A DNA stretch of 64,000 nucleotides from Thermoproteota archaeon (GCA_027492035.1 JAOZFT010000004.1:1-64000); one strand, 5' to 3'; shown: positions 17,981 to 27,645, counted from the stretch's first letter. Translations and numbers: made by a program. Notes: generated by a model from the sequence alone, not told the origin.

Positions 17981-18517
17981 TTGAGGGAAGAGGTTATACC
18001 CCTCTACGCTCAGGCAGTGATAAGTTTAAACTTTGATGGAGAAATAAAAGAAGTGTTGATTTTTGACTACTTAGACCCTGAACTTTATTATTTTAACCTT
18101 AAGAGGGACAAAACTAAGTTTGAAAAGGAGAAAATGAGCTTATGGAAAAGAATGCAGGGTTTCATAGATAAAGAAACTGCGTTCCTTAACGGTGAAGAAG
18201 TTTTTTCAGTAATTGAACAAGTAGAAATAGGTTTTAGGGGAAGGAAGGAAACCCCCTTCATTTTATTCCTTATTTCAACACTTGCCCCTTTAAAGGAGGG
18301 TGAAAATATCTACGAAGTTTTCTATGAAAATGAAACGCTTGACTACGACGTTTTTTCCATCTGGTTCTTTCCCCTCAGAACCGAAATAACTGAAGTAATT
18401 TCGAACCTTAAACACTTCACTGAAAAGAATTTTTTAATTTTCCATGGAAGGAAAGGGACAGAGCTTGAAGGATACGAGAAAATCTGTTTTAACATAAAAA
18501 AGGAGGGATTTTGTTGA
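17981..18517 (+). CDS. conserved archaeal hypothetical, nucS operon
   Basis: The protein has 178 residues and no motif I can name. The pattern FLNGEEVFSVIEQVEIGFRG, then FLISTLAPLKEGENIYEVFYE, is beta-rich and looks like a structured domain rather than a random frame. It overlaps the start of nucS by a few bases, so the two are coupled. The TTG start is weakly supported: there is no clear ribosome site, and a TATA-like element at about 17955-17966 suggests a nearly leaderless message. Its position before nucS hints at a role in DNA repair or nucleic-acid binding, which is inference. Confidence 0.6.
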   Translation: MREEVIPLYAQAVISLNFDGEIKEVLIFDYLDPELYYFNLKRDKTKFEKEKMSLWKRMQGFIDKETAFLNGEEVFSVIEQVEIGFRGRKETPFILFLISTLAPLKEGENIYEVFYENETLDYDVFSIWFFPLRTEITEVISNLKHFTEKNFLIFHGRKGTELEGYEKICFNIKKEGFC

Positions 18518-19275
18518 AGTTAAGAATTAACCCTTCACTAGAGGAAACTGAGGAATTTCTTAATGAAAACATCGCCAAAAAGAGATTCATTATCTTGCTA
18601 GGTTCCTGTAAAGTTGACTACATTGGCCGTGCAAAGTCTACGTTAACACAAGGAGAAAGAGTGATACTTATTAAAAGGGATGGGTCAGTTCTTATTCATA
18701 AAGGGACAGGTTACCAACCTGTTAATTGGCAGCCTCCACCATGCACTGTTTCAGCGAAAAGAGAAGGGGATTCTTTGAAAGTGACAGCTTTAAGAATAAA
18801 ACCTTTAGAGAAACTGGAAATTCATTTTTCCAAAATAAACCTGGTTCTTGCATTTCACTTACAAGATGAAGGAGTTTTTGACTTGCTGCTTCAGGAGGAA
18901 GTAATGAAGAAAGCTGTGTTAACAAAACCAGAAATTTTGGAACAAGGTTTTAAACCGTTAGAAACAGAAAAGAGAATTAATTCAGGGTTTATTGACTTGT
19001 ACGGTTTAGATAGGGAAGGAAAACCTGTAATTGTGGAGTTTAAAAGGAGAAAAGCTGAAAAAGAGGATGTAGACCAGCTTTTGACTTACGTGGCAGAGAT
19101 GGAATCTAAAGGGAAAAGAAAAATTAGAGGCGTGTTAGTTGCTCCTTCAATTTCAAAACCTGCTTACGCTTTAGTCCAGAAGAATAATTTGGAGTTTAAG
19201 AAGTTAACCCCTAAAGAATGTCAGGAAATGATGAAACATAAAACAATTAAGATAACTGAGTTCTTTAAAGAATGA
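18511..19275 (+). CDS. nucS: NucS/EndoMS mismatch endonuclease
   Basis: The protein has 254 residues. The N-terminal DNA-binding and dimerisation part contains GTGYQPVNWQPPP. The C-terminal nuclease domain has GFIDLYGLDREGKPVIVEFK with Asp162, Glu176 and Lys178, and Gln189, the expected PD-(D/E)XK residues. NucS cuts both strands at mismatches and takes part in repair, probably with PCNA. Two TTG codons stand side by side; the second, at 18514, is 7 bases from GGAGGG and may be the true start. It overlaps the upstream hypothetical. Confidence 0.9.
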   Translation: MLKLRINPSLEETEEFLNENIAKKRFIILLGSCKVDYIGRAKSTLTQGERVILIKRDGSVLIHKGTGYQPVNWQPPPCTVSAKREGDSLKVTALRIKPLEKLEIHFSKINLVLAFHLQDEGVFDLLLQEEVMKKAVLTKPEILEQGFKPLETEKRINSGFIDLYGLDREGKPVIVEFKRRKAEKEDVDQLLTYVAEMESKGKRKIRGVLVAPSISKPAYALVQKNNLEFKKLTPKECQEMMKHKTIKITEFFKE

Positions 19276-19290
19276 GTCAAGAAAGGAAAA

Positions 19291-19980
19291 TTAAATTTGT
19301 TTAGGAAGCAACTTAACTTTTTTTATTTCTAAGTAGCCCCTTAAACTTTTTTCATCCCAAACTGGTTGAGCCTCCAATATTTCAATCCTTTCCTTAAATA
19401 GTGGACAATCTAAGATTAAAGTTTCATATTCCCCTCCTTCACCGCTGGGGTGCAACCCATATTTCTTGTTTAGAAAAGAAATTCTTTTTATGACTTCGTT
19501 GTTTATTTTTTTGCCTAGCCATTTTTTGGTTAAACCCAATGCTGAAACAGAAACAAAAATTATTTCGAACCCTAATTCAAGTTCTTTTTTCAAAAGGAGG
19601 AGGGGGTCTTTTCCCCATAAAGGAGCTAGACTTTTCAATTTCAATTTTTGACAAACATTGTCTATTCTTCTTTTCTGGTATTGGCTAGCTATTGCACCTG
19701 AAACAACTCCTTCTACTTCATTCTTTATCTTCTCTAAAGCTTTCATTAAATCCTCTAATTCCTTCTCTTTTTCGCCTGAAGATTCAGCGATTAATTGTTT
19801 AACACCCATCGCTTCAGCCTGTAACTTAGTTATTTCTAAAGCTGGGTGATGGAACATCCATGAATCCTTTCTTCGCGGAAAAATAGTCACTAAATATTTT
19901 AGTTCATGCCCCTCCTTGTTTACAAGATAAGCTGAAAAAACAGAGTCTTTACCTCCAGTAAAAAGTACAGCTACTTCCAT
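19291..19980 (-). CDS. Dph6-like diphthine-ammonia ligase (PP-loop ATPase)
   Basis: The protein has 229 residues from the ATG at 19980, which I prefer over an upstream start 12 codons earlier because AAAGGAGG lies about 10 bases before it. LFTGGKDS at residues 5-12 is the PP-loop, and LAPLWGKDP, SGEGGEYETL and LDCPLF are hallmarks of the MJ0570/Dph6 family. The enzyme amidates diphthine on elongation factor 2 using ATP and ammonia. Some family members are of uncertain substrate. It converges with nucS, with 15 bases between stops. Confidence 0.8.
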   Translation of the reverse strand: MEVAVLFTGGKDSVFSAYLVNKEGHELKYLVTIFPRRKDSWMFHHPALEITKLQAEAMGVKQLIAESSGEKEKELEDLMKALEKIKNEVEGVVSGAIASQYQKRRIDNVCQKLKLKSLAPLWGKDPLLLLKKELELGFEIIFVSVSALGLTKKWLGKKINNEVIKRISFLNKKYGLHPSGEGGEYETLILDCPLFKERIEILEAQPVWDEKSLRGYLEIKKVKLLPKQI

Positions 19981-20197
19981 TTTGAAATAACCCTCCTTTT
20001 CAGTTTCTCTCCACACACTCCTTTCTCCAGACTTCTTAATTTTTGAGAAGAGGAGAAAAGCCTCTTTAGAAAAGATTTCACTTATTTACTTTCACAGTTA
20101 CATTTTTTAAAAAATTTTTAAAAAGGGCACAAAAATACCTTCTTACCTTCGTAAAGAGTACTTTAGAGGAGAAGTACATTTAAGAGATGTTTAAGAA

Positions 20198-21106
20198 ATG
20201 AAGGTTTTAATAACTGGAGGAGCAGGTTTCATAGGTTCTAATTTGGCTTGGAAACTAGTTGAGAAAGGGTATGAGGTTACGGTTTTAGACAATCTTTTCC
20301 TAGGAAAAACTGAAAATTTGCCGCCAGATGCCCATTTTATTAAAGGAGATGTTAGGGATTACTCTCTCGTTAAAGAGTTAACGAAGGTGGATGTTGTTTT
20401 TCATGAAGCAGCAGCTTCATCAGCCCCAATGTTTGAAGAACCTTTTGAAGCAGTCGAAGTAAACGTTAACGGTTTTGTTAATGTTTTACATGCCTCTTTA
20501 AAAAACAAAGTTAAGAAAGTTATTTATGCAAGCACATCCTCAATTTATGGAAACAACCCTGTACCCCATAGAGAAGATATGAAGGTTAAACCAATAAATT
20601 TCTACAGTGCAACTAAGTTAATGAATGAACACGTTGCTTCAATATATAACTTAAGAGGCTTAGAAACTGTTGGTTTAAGGTATTTCAGCGTGTATGGACC
20701 ACGGGAGAAACATAAAGGAAAATTTGCCAATGTTGTTTCACAGTTTCTGTGGTTAATGCTTAAAAATAAACCCCCTGTGATTTACGGCAGGGGTGAACAG
20801 ACAAGAGACTTTGTTTATGTAGAGGACGTGATTGAAGCTAATATTTTAGCTTTTGAAAAAAATGTTTCAGGGGTTTTTAATGTGGGCACAGGTAAAGAAA
20901 CATCCTTTAATGAATTAGTGAAGTTACTCAATAAAGTTTTGGATAAAGAAATTAAGCCTAAATACGTTGAAAACCCCATCAGAAATTATGTGTACCGAAC
21001 TATGGCAGATGTTACTAAAGCTGAAAAGGAACTTGGGTTTAATCCTAAATACACATTGGAAGGGGGAATAAACAAAATCTTGGAGTTTGAAGGTTTAAAG
21101 TCTTAG
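20198..21106 (+). CDS. NAD-dependent nucleotide-sugar epimerase
   Basis: The protein has 302 residues of the short-chain dehydrogenase type. GGAGFIGS (7-14) binds NAD and Tyr136-Ser-Ala-Thr-Lys140 is the catalytic YxxxK. The layout, with LRYFSVYGPRE and RDFVYVEDVIEA, is that of UDP-glucose 4-epimerases and dTDP-sugar epimerases; the exact sugar is undetermined. It is followed 23 bases later by a UDP-sugar dehydrogenase, so the pair probably supplies a nucleotide sugar for surface glycans. No clear ribosome site precedes the ATG. Confidence 0.85.
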   Translation: MKVLITGGAGFIGSNLAWKLVEKGYEVTVLDNLFLGKTENLPPDAHFIKGDVRDYSLVKELTKVDVVFHEAAASSAPMFEEPFEAVEVNVNGFVNVLHASLKNKVKKVIYASTSSIYGNNPVPHREDMKVKPINFYSATKLMNEHVASIYNLRGLETVGLRYFSVYGPREKHKGKFANVVSQFLWLMLKNKPPVIYGRGEQTRDFVYVEDVIEANILAFEKNVSGVFNVGTGKETSFNELVKLLNKVLDKEIKPKYVENPIRNYVYRTMADVTKAEKELGFNPKYTLEGGINKILEFEGLKS

Positions 21107-21129
21107 TTTATGAAAAGGAGGTTTCATTC

Positions 21130-22506
21130 ATGATTCAAGACATAGAGAAACATATTCAGAAAATTATCCAGAATCTTCTGGACGGGAAAGAGAAGATTTC
21201 AGTCTATGGTTTAGGACATGTAGGTTTACCTATGGCTTTAGTTTGGTTAAGAAGGGGAGTAAAGGTTTTGGGAGTAGACATTGACAAAGGGAAGGTTGAC
21301 AAAATTAACCGTGGAGAATCCCCTTTAATGGATGAAGAAACTTTTCCTGGCCTTGTTAAAAGGTTTGTGATGGCAGGTAAGTTTAAGGCTACTGTTAACG
21401 GGGTTGAAGCCTCTAAAAAGTCTGTTGTTAAAATAGTTACTGTCCCCACTTGGTTAGATGAAAATAGAAAATGCAACCTTTCAGCTTTAAAAGAAACACT
21501 GAAATCCATAGGGAAGGGACTGAAACTTGGAGACACAGTAATAGTTGAACCAACTGTTCCACCAACCACAACTAAAACTTTAGCTAAAGAAACACTTGAG
21601 AAAGAAAGTGGATTAAAAGTTGAGGATGACTTTTTCCTCGCCTACAGCCCTGAAAGAGTGTTTATTGGCAGGGCGATTGCCGACATAGAAGTAAATTACC
21701 CTAAAATTGTGGGAGGTTACGGAGTTAGAAGCGGAAAAATGGTTCATGCCCTATACAGCTTAATTGCTAAAAAGGGAGTTAAGTTAATGTCCGACTCAAC
21801 AACTGCTGAAGTAACAAAAATCTTTGAAGGAATATATAGAGACGTTAACATAGCTTTAGCTAATGAATTAGCAAAACTGACAAGCAGTTTAGGCCTTAAT
21901 TTCCTGGAAATAAGGGAAGCTGCTAACAGTCAAAAATATTGCCACTTACATTTCCCAGGGTGCGGTGTAGGAGGAGCATGCATTCCTTACTATCCCTACT
22001 ACGCAATGGAAATAGCTGAAAAGAAGGATATACAGTTAAGGTTGACAAAAATTGGAAGGGAAATAAATGAAAACATGCCCCACCTCTGCATTTCTTATGC
22101 AATGGATCTTTTCAAGAAAACAGGCAAGGAAGCAAATAAATCTTCAGCTGCTGTTTTAGGTTTAGCCTTTAGGGGAGATGTAGCTGACACAAGGGAATCC
22201 CCTTCCTACATAATTATTAAAGAGCTTATCGAAAAATTCGGGAACGTAAAGGTTCAAGATCCTTACGTTAAGGATGACTTAAAGATTGAGAAGTTAGGTG
22301 CCGAACAAGTTGAAGAAGTAAATGAAGCAATTAAAAACGTTGACTTAATCGTGATAGTTACAGACCATAGTGTTTACCGAAAATTGACTCTTGAAGAAAT
22401 TTCGCTATCAGCAAACAAACCTGTAGCAGTTTTAGATGGAAGGAACATAATTAAAAAAGGGAAGACTTCACCAGAAGGGGTTTTTTACAGGGGTATAGGA
22501 GTTTAA
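21130..22506 (+). CDS. UDP-sugar dehydrogenase (WecC/Ugd family)
   Basis: The protein has 458 residues. GLGHVGLP near residue 27 binds NAD, FLAYSPERVF is the linking motif, and the cysteine region around 278-284 reads GCGVGGACIPYYPYY, with Cys284 in the position of the catalytic thiol. The usual His before that Cys is Ala here. It oxidises a UDP-hexose or UDP-ManNAc to the uronic acid. Because a WecB-type epimerase is present at 34277, UDP-ManNAc is a likely substrate, but UDP-glucose is possible. GGAGGT lies 7 bases before the ATG. Confidence 0.85.
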   Translation: MIQDIEKHIQKIIQNLLDGKEKISVYGLGHVGLPMALVWLRRGVKVLGVDIDKGKVDKINRGESPLMDEETFPGLVKRFVMAGKFKATVNGVEASKKSVVKIVTVPTWLDENRKCNLSALKETLKSIGKGLKLGDTVIVEPTVPPTTTKTLAKETLEKESGLKVEDDFFLAYSPERVFIGRAIADIEVNYPKIVGGYGVRSGKMVHALYSLIAKKGVKLMSDSTTAEVTKIFEGIYRDVNIALANELAKLTSSLGLNFLEIREAANSQKYCHLHFPGCGVGGACIPYYPYYAMEIAEKKDIQLRLTKIGREINENMPHLCISYAMDLFKKTGKEANKSSAAVLGLAFRGDVADTRESPSYIIIKELIEKFGNVKVQDPYVKDDLKIEKLGAEQVEEVNEAIKNVDLIVIVTDHSVYRKLTLEEISLSANKPVAVLDGRNIIKKGKTSPEGVFYRGIGV

Positions 22507-22511
22507 GCCCT

Positions 22512-23963
22512 TTACTTTGTAGCTAATTCAACAAGTTCTTCTACATTACCCAGTATAACTTCTAGTTTAGAGAACGTTTTCAAGTACCTAGCTGCCTTAG
22601 AAGAATCTGTTCCCACAACTCGGTAGCCGATTTCTTTTAACGGGCTTGTGACCATGCAAGTGTCTGAATAGATCTCAACCCCTTTCCTCCCTAACTCCTC
22701 CTTTAAACCATTTCTTTCCAAGAAAACCTTGTTAGCCTTATTTGTGTAAATATGAAACCTGCAACCTTTAACTTTAGTTTTACGATTTCTAAACAATTCA
22801 ATTACTTTCAAAATTTCTTTTAAGGAGTAGTGAGGGCAACCTAAAGCCACTAAATCTGGTTTCCCATTTACAGTGGATAACTTCTCCTTAACCTCAACCA
22901 ATTCTTCCCTCCCAACCTTTACCTGAGGCAGTTCCTGAGAAACATCTTTAACATCTTCTTTTTTAAAATAAAACATTTCAAGTTTACCTGAAGCTGCTGC
23001 AGCTGCACCTAAAGCTTTTAATTCATCTTTATCCGCTTCACTCACTTCTTTAATGTAGACAGGGCCGCTGAAACGTTCACCAATCCAGTAACCCAGTAAA
23101 CCATACTCATACCCTTTAATCCTGTTTTCTAAAGTAATTTTTGTTTTAGGTACCCTATTCTCTCTTTTATGCATTCCATAATTAGGAGTTACGCCAGCTA
23201 TTGCAGAAATTAAACTTTTTATTCCTCCCTCTCTGTTAGTTTTTAAACCAAGCACTGAGTTAGCATAAACCACAGCTGAGGATTCACTCCATGAAACACT
23301 TGATCCCCTTAATGGACAGTTACCTACAAGATAAGGGGTACAGGTGCAAGTTGAGATGACACCTAATTTTCTGAACAAATTTATTATTTCTATTTGTTTC
23401 TCCACAAACTGTGTAGGTATTCCTTGTTTTAAATGATCCTCTAAATCCATTCCTGCAGGGTTTAATGTGGTCAAAACCTTGACTTTATACCCTTTCCCAA
23501 CTAAACTACGTAAGAAGTTTAAGCCGTAATCCTTTATTGTTAGGTAAGAGACACCTGACACGTGGGCAGAGGCGATAGGGATTAGTTCATCTCCTCCATT
23601 GCTTTCACAATCAATTTTCAAGTAAGAACTTATTTCTTCCGGTAAGTTACTTAGGGAACGTAAGGAATGGGGGGAAAGTTTAGCTTTTTTAGTTAACACT
23701 TCAACTTCTACACCTGCAAGGACAGCTGGGAAAGTTATGGAATCAGATTTTTCCAGAACAATTTTTTTCGGTGTTTTCTTGTTTTTCTTTAAACCAAAAA
23801 AAACATAGGAGCCTACCGTTGAACCTGTAGAGTAGGGGATTTTAAGGATTTTCCCTGCAATGCTTACGCCTTTCAAGTCATGATTCTCCTGCACTATTTC
23901 TCCTGTTTCTACATTTACCCCATCCAACCAAGAAATTGGTTTTTTAGATTCTAAAATTTCCAC
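22512..23963 (-). CDS. fused aconitase X (phosphomevalonate-dehydratase-like)
   Basis: The protein has 483 residues. Residues 1-95 resemble the small swivel subunit (DUF126), with GVNVETGEIVQENHDLKGVSIAGKIL. The rest is the large subunit (DUF521) with cysteine motifs VISTCTCTPY (206-208), VGNCPLR (216), GCPHYS and DTCMV, suited to an iron-sulfur cluster. In archaea the two-subunit form is phosphomevalonate dehydratase of the modified mevalonate pathway; other aconitase X enzymes dehydrate hydroxyproline. Fusion in one chain is notable. The GTG start has GAGGGGAG about 5 bases upstream. Confidence 0.8.
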   Translation of the reverse strand: MEILESKKPISWLDGVNVETGEIVQENHDLKGVSIAGKILKIPYSTGSTVGSYVFFGLKKNKKTPKKIVLEKSDSITFPAVLAGVEVEVLTKKAKLSPHSLRSLSNLPEEISSYLKIDCESNGGDELIPIASAHVSGVSYLTIKDYGLNFLRSLVGKGYKVKVLTTLNPAGMDLEDHLKQGIPTQFVEKQIEIINLFRKLGVISTCTCTPYLVGNCPLRGSSVSWSESSAVVYANSVLGLKTNREGGIKSLISAIAGVTPNYGMHKRENRVPKTKITLENRIKGYEYGLLGYWIGERFSGPVYIKEVSEADKDELKALGAAAAASGKLEMFYFKKEDVKDVSQELPQVKVGREELVEVKEKLSTVNGKPDLVALGCPHYSLKEILKVIELFRNRKTKVKGCRFHIYTNKANKVFLERNGLKEELGRKGVEIYSDTCMVTSPLKEIGYRVVGTDSSKAARYLKTFSKLEVILGNVEELVELATK

Positions 23964-24253
23964 TTAACTCCCCTCTTAATGAATAGAGAAATTACAACAA
24001 AAATAAAAATTTTTTCCAAGCAGCTTTTTAAGTTCATAGGGAAAAAAAGGAGTTTTGATAACTCCAAGAAAAATAAATCAGAAAGAGAGTTACGGTTAAA
24101 GAAGAATCGTGTCCAGTAGTGACTATTTGTTTTTTAGAATTTTGAAAAAAGAGAGAAATTGTTCATAAAGTTTTTAATGAAGAAAGTAAGGGAGTATAGG
24201 GGTAACATAATTAGAAACTAAAAAAGTTATGTAGAAATGGAAAGGGGGAGTTT

Positions 24254-25372
24254 TTGAAAATAGCTTTCTTCTCCAAGCTCTTTTCTGTAGGAGGAACTGA
24301 AAAGCACGTTTATGAATTAGCTAAACATTTTTCAATGCTTGGGGAGGAAGTTCGAGTTTACACTTCCTTTTTTGGCGAAGAGAAAAAATTCAGGTTTGGA
24401 GGGTTTAAGGTAGTTAATTTGCCTTGCTTAGCCTCTCTCAAAAATTATTATTATTTTTCAAAGGTTTTGACACCTAAAAAGGTTATTTACTTTCTGAAGA
24501 GGGAGAAACCTGATATTGTACATGCTCACTTATTCTCTTTATCCACCGAGTTTGTTTTACCTAAAGTGAAAACTGGAACCATTCCTTTAGTGTTGACTCC
24601 TCACATATCTGTTGGAAGGGGTTTATTTGGAAGGTTAATAGGTGAGTTCAGTATTAAACTTGTTAAGAGTTTTTTTAAGGAAGCTGATGCCATTATAGCT
24701 GTAACCCCTCAATTAAGGTTCTTCCTTGAAAAGAGAAAAGTTAAAGTTTCAAGAGTTATACCTAATGGGGTTGACACCGATAAATTCAGTCCAGGGAAAA
24801 GCAACTTCAAAAAAGAAATAGAAGCAGATAAAACAATTGTGTTCGTTGGAAGAGTATCTCCAGAAAAAAACCTTGTTTCACTTTTTAAAGCTTTTTCATT
24901 GATTTCAAGGACAAAAAGAAACGTTAAACTAGTGATAGTTGGCAAGGGACCTTTACTGGAAACCTATAAACGGAAGTTTTCCTCTGGAAAAATTATTTTT
25001 ACAGGTTATGTTGAAGAAAAGAGACTTATCGATATTTTGAGGTCTGCAGATGTCTTCGCCTTTCCAAGTTTGGCTGAAGCACAAGGGATAGCATGTTTAG
25101 AAGCCATGTCCTGCGGTGTACCGGTGGTTGCTTCAAACATTGGAGGAGTACCTTACAACTTAAAATGGGGTGGAGGGAAACTGGTGAACCCTTTAAAGCC
25201 GAAGGAAATAGCTGAAAAAATTCTTTTTTACCTTGAAAATGAAGAAATAGCTAAGGCAGACGGAATTAAAGGGAGGGAGATAGTTGAAAGAAGATTTTCT
25301 TGGCAGAAAGTGTGCAAAGAAACCCTTAGCCTTTATAAAGAGCTTTTAAGCCTAAAACTTGGTTCTCCTTAG
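24254..25372 (+). CDS. GT4-family glycosyltransferase
   Basis: The protein has 372 residues. The N-terminal domain opens with IAFFSKLFSVGGTEKHVYELAKH, and the C-terminal domain has VIPNGVDTDKFSPG, VGRVSPEKN and EAQGIACLEAMSCGVPVVA, the donor-binding signature of retaining GT4 enzymes. It transfers a sugar from a nucleotide sugar, probably at the cytoplasmic membrane in glycan or glycolipid synthesis; donor and acceptor are unknown. The TTG start follows GGGGGAG closely. The last 21 bases overlap the end of the thioredoxin gene on the other strand. Confidence 0.85.
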   Translation: MKIAFFSKLFSVGGTEKHVYELAKHFSMLGEEVRVYTSFFGEEKKFRFGGFKVVNLPCLASLKNYYYFSKVLTPKKVIYFLKREKPDIVHAHLFSLSTEFVLPKVKTGTIPLVLTPHISVGRGLFGRLIGEFSIKLVKSFFKEADAIIAVTPQLRFFLEKRKVKVSRVIPNGVDTDKFSPGKSNFKKEIEADKTIVFVGRVSPEKNLVSLFKAFSLISRTKRNVKLVIVGKGPLLETYKRKFSSGKIIFTGYVEEKRLIDILRSADVFAFPSLAEAQGIACLEAMSCGVPVVASNIGGVPYNLKWGGGKLVNPLKPKEIAEKILFYLENEEIAKADGIKGREIVERRFSWQKVCKETLSLYKELLSLKLGSP

Positions 25373-25792
25373 GTTCTTATCGATTTCCCTCTTCAAGCCA
25401 GCGTAACCTATGGCACCAGTTATTACATCTACAGGTTTCCCTTTCTTGAAGAAAATAAAGGTTGGAATACTATAAACATTATACCTCTTGGCAGTTAAGG
25501 GGTTCTCTTCAACGTTCAATTTAGCAACAAAAACTTTTCCTTTATATTCCTTAGCTAATTGATCAACCACCGGTGCCATTATTCTGCAAGGCATACACCA
25601 TGAAGCCCAGAAATCTACAAGAGTTAAGTAACTTCCTGTTTCAGCCATGAACTTATCAAAGCTTGAGTCTGTCAAGTGATGAACCGAGCCCTCCGGCTTA
25701 ATTTCTTTCCGTTGAGTTTTTTCTGTTAGCCTCTTCACTTCTCTTTTCAGAATTTCCATTTTTAATTTTTCCAATTCTTCATCTTCAGCCAT
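25352..25792 (-). CDS. thioredoxin with N-terminal helical extension
   Basis: The protein has 146 residues. Residues 1-30 are a highly charged helix, followed by a normal thioredoxin fold with VDFWASWCMPCRIMAPV; the active site Cys66-Met-Pro-Cys69 has Met where Gly is standard. The cis-proline stretch YSIPTFIFFKKG is present. It should reduce protein disulfides in the cytoplasm. Its 3' end overlaps the glycosyltransferase gene tail to tail. GGAGG lies 11 bases before the ATG. Confidence 0.88.
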   Translation of the reverse strand: MAEDEELEKLKMEILKREVKRLTEKTQRKEIKPEGSVHHLTDSSFDKFMAETGSYLTLVDFWASWCMPCRIMAPVVDQLAKEYKGKVFVAKLNVEENPLTAKRYNVYSIPTFIFFKKGKPVDVITGAIGYAGLKREIDKNLRRTKF

Positions 25793-25983
25793 GTTTAACT
25801 GTTCCTCCTTTTTATTTTTTCTTCTGAACCTTTTCGGAGAAACTTATTAGCTAGATATTTAATTAGAGATTATTTTTCTAACAGCCTCACCTTTAAAAAT
25901 CTTCATATCCCTCTTTACTTTGAAAAAGTCAGCTAAGAAAATAAACATTTTACATTTTCAAGAAAGACAAAAAGATTTTAGAA

Positions 25984-26475
25984 ATGCCTTTCTGGGGTTA
26001 TATTGAAGTGTTAGAGAAATACAGAGTGTTTAACCCGAAAAAAATAATTGAGGCTGCATTATTTATTTCTTCTAAGCCTTTAACAACAGAAACTCTTTCA
26101 GAATTAACTGGATTAAAAGGAAAAGAAGTTCGAAAAATAGTTTCAGAACTTGTTGAAGAATATAAAGATAAACCATTCAGTATTTTCCCTTTAAATAAAG
26201 GATACTTAATGAAACTGAAAGATGAATATATTCCATTTGTGAGGGAATTAATCCCTGAAATTAGTCTTTCAAAAGTTGAAATGAAAACTTTGGCCGTTAT
26301 TTTCTTTAATGAACCGATAAAACAGGCTGAACTTGTCAAAATAAGGGGGAATTCAGCATATAAGCATATTAAAAAACTTGTTAAGAAAGAACTTGTTAAC
26401 GTAACTAGAAGAAAGGGGGTAAAAATTGTTAAAACAACTGAAAAATTCAAAAGACTTTTCCTGATCCGTAAATAG
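25984..26475 (+). CDS. scpB: ScpB, condensin accessory protein
   Basis: The protein has 163 residues with two winged-helix domains. IIEAALFISSKPLTTETLSEL and LSKVEMKTLAVIFFNEPIKQ with KIRGNSAYKHIKKLVK are the ScpB signatures. ScpB dimers bind ScpA in the SMC complex that organises chromosomes. The smc and scpA genes are at the right end of the window, so the full complex is encoded here. No ribosome site is seen, and the start may be leaderless. It faces the MFS gene with 11 bases between. Confidence 0.8.
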   Translation: MPFWGYIEVLEKYRVFNPKKIIEAALFISSKPLTTETLSELTGLKGKEVRKIVSELVEEYKDKPFSIFPLNKGYLMKLKDEYIPFVRELIPEISLSKVEMKTLAVIFFNEPIKQAELVKIRGNSAYKHIKKLVKKELVNVTRRKGVKIVKTTEKFKRLFLIRK

Positions 26476-26486
26476 CACAGGAGAAA

Positions 26487-27638
26487 CTAAGGGGGTTCTG
26501 TTTCAGAAAATTTTTGGTAAAATGAGAAAAGAAGCGTTAAAAGAATAAACGCTACGTTGATAGTTACTATATTGGTTTTCGTTTGGTTTGAGAAAAAGCT
26601 GTAGCTAATAGGTCCTAGAAAATAACCGAGACTCCATAAAGAGTTAGAAATACCCATGATTACAGCTTGTCTACTTTCCCCAACTATGTAAGACAAGTAA
26701 TTTGTACTGTATACCGTGTTTAACCCAGCTATTACGCCAAATAAAGAAGTTACCAGGAAGGGTATGAAATGTTGTTGAAGATTAGTTGTTATGGAGATTA
26801 CTAAACCAAGAGCAAGCGTTAAAACAGGGAGGAGTGTGGACACTTTCTTCACACTGAAAAATTTAGGGAAGAAAACCTGTGAAAAAACACTTGTTAAGTA
26901 GTAGAGAGTAAGCATTACTCCCAAGAGGGCTGTTTCAACTTTCCAAAAAATTAACCATTCTGCCCCATATGTCTGAATTATGCTTTCTAAAACCCCAACC
27001 ATCACCACTAAAAGAGCCGGAAAAGAAAAATTAAGAAACGTAAAATTTATTTTCCCCTTTCCATGGCCCCCATTTCTTCTTTTTGTTTCTTCCGTTGAAA
27101 AATGAATTTCAGAAAGCAGGACTGAAGTTGTTAACGAAGCTAAGGTAAAAAGTAGGAAGGGGGCTGCCTCATTGAAAAAGATAATTATTAAAGTATTTAG
27201 GAGTGGGCCAAGCACAGCTCCTACTCCTAAAGCTGCAAAATACAAACCTAAAGCCTTAAACCTTCCTCTATTTTCAATTTTAACAATAAGGGTCATTAAA
27301 CTCGTGAAGAAAAAGATTTCCAAAGCTCCTTGAACAAGTCTTAAAACAATAAAGGCTGGGATTGTTTGGAAGAAGAAGAAGCTTAACCCTATAGCTCCTG
27401 TTGAAAGAGATGAAATTACACATATTTCCTTTTCTCTCCTAATTTTAGATATTATCAAGCCTGAAGGTAACCCAAGTAAACCAAAAGAAAGAGAGAAGGA
27501 TGAAAAAACCATGGCTGTCTCTATTTCTGACTTAGCTAGTTTTTTTGAAATGAGGGCTAGGGAGGGGAGAGTAGCTGAAACCCCAACAACAAAAATTAAA
27601 GCTGCTGTAATTGACAGCATCAACCTTTCTTCTTTCAT
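26487..27638 (-). CDS. MFS transporter, nucleoside-salvage operon
   Basis: The protein has 383 residues with about 12 hydrophobic segments typical of the major facilitator superfamily; GLPSGLIISKIRREKE between segments 2 and 3 is the family loop. It starts 8 bases after the amidohydrolase stop and is last in a three-gene operon with a nucleoside phosphorylase and a nucleoside deaminase. A role in moving nucleosides or bases is inferred from that context only. The ATG at 27638 has no clear ribosome site; the ATG six codons later follows GAAAGG. Confidence 0.75.
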   Translation of the reverse strand: MKEERLMLSITAALIFVVGVSATLPSLALISKKLAKSEIETAMVFSSFSLSFGLLGLPSGLIISKIRREKEICVISSLSTGAIGLSFFFFQTIPAFIVLRLVQGALEIFFFTSLMTLIVKIENRGRFKALGLYFAALGVGAVLGPLLNTLIIIFFNEAAPFLLFTLASLTTSVLLSEIHFSTEETKRRNGGHGKGKINFTFLNFSFPALLVVMVGVLESIIQTYGAEWLIFWKVETALLGVMLTLYYLTSVFSQVFFPKFFSVKKVSTLLPVLTLALGLVISITTNLQQHFIPFLVTSLFGVIAGLNTVYSTNYLSYIVGESRQAVIMGISNSLWSLGYFLGPISYSFFSNQTKTNIVTINVAFILLTLLFSFYQKFSETEPP

Positions 27639-27645
27639 TTGAACA

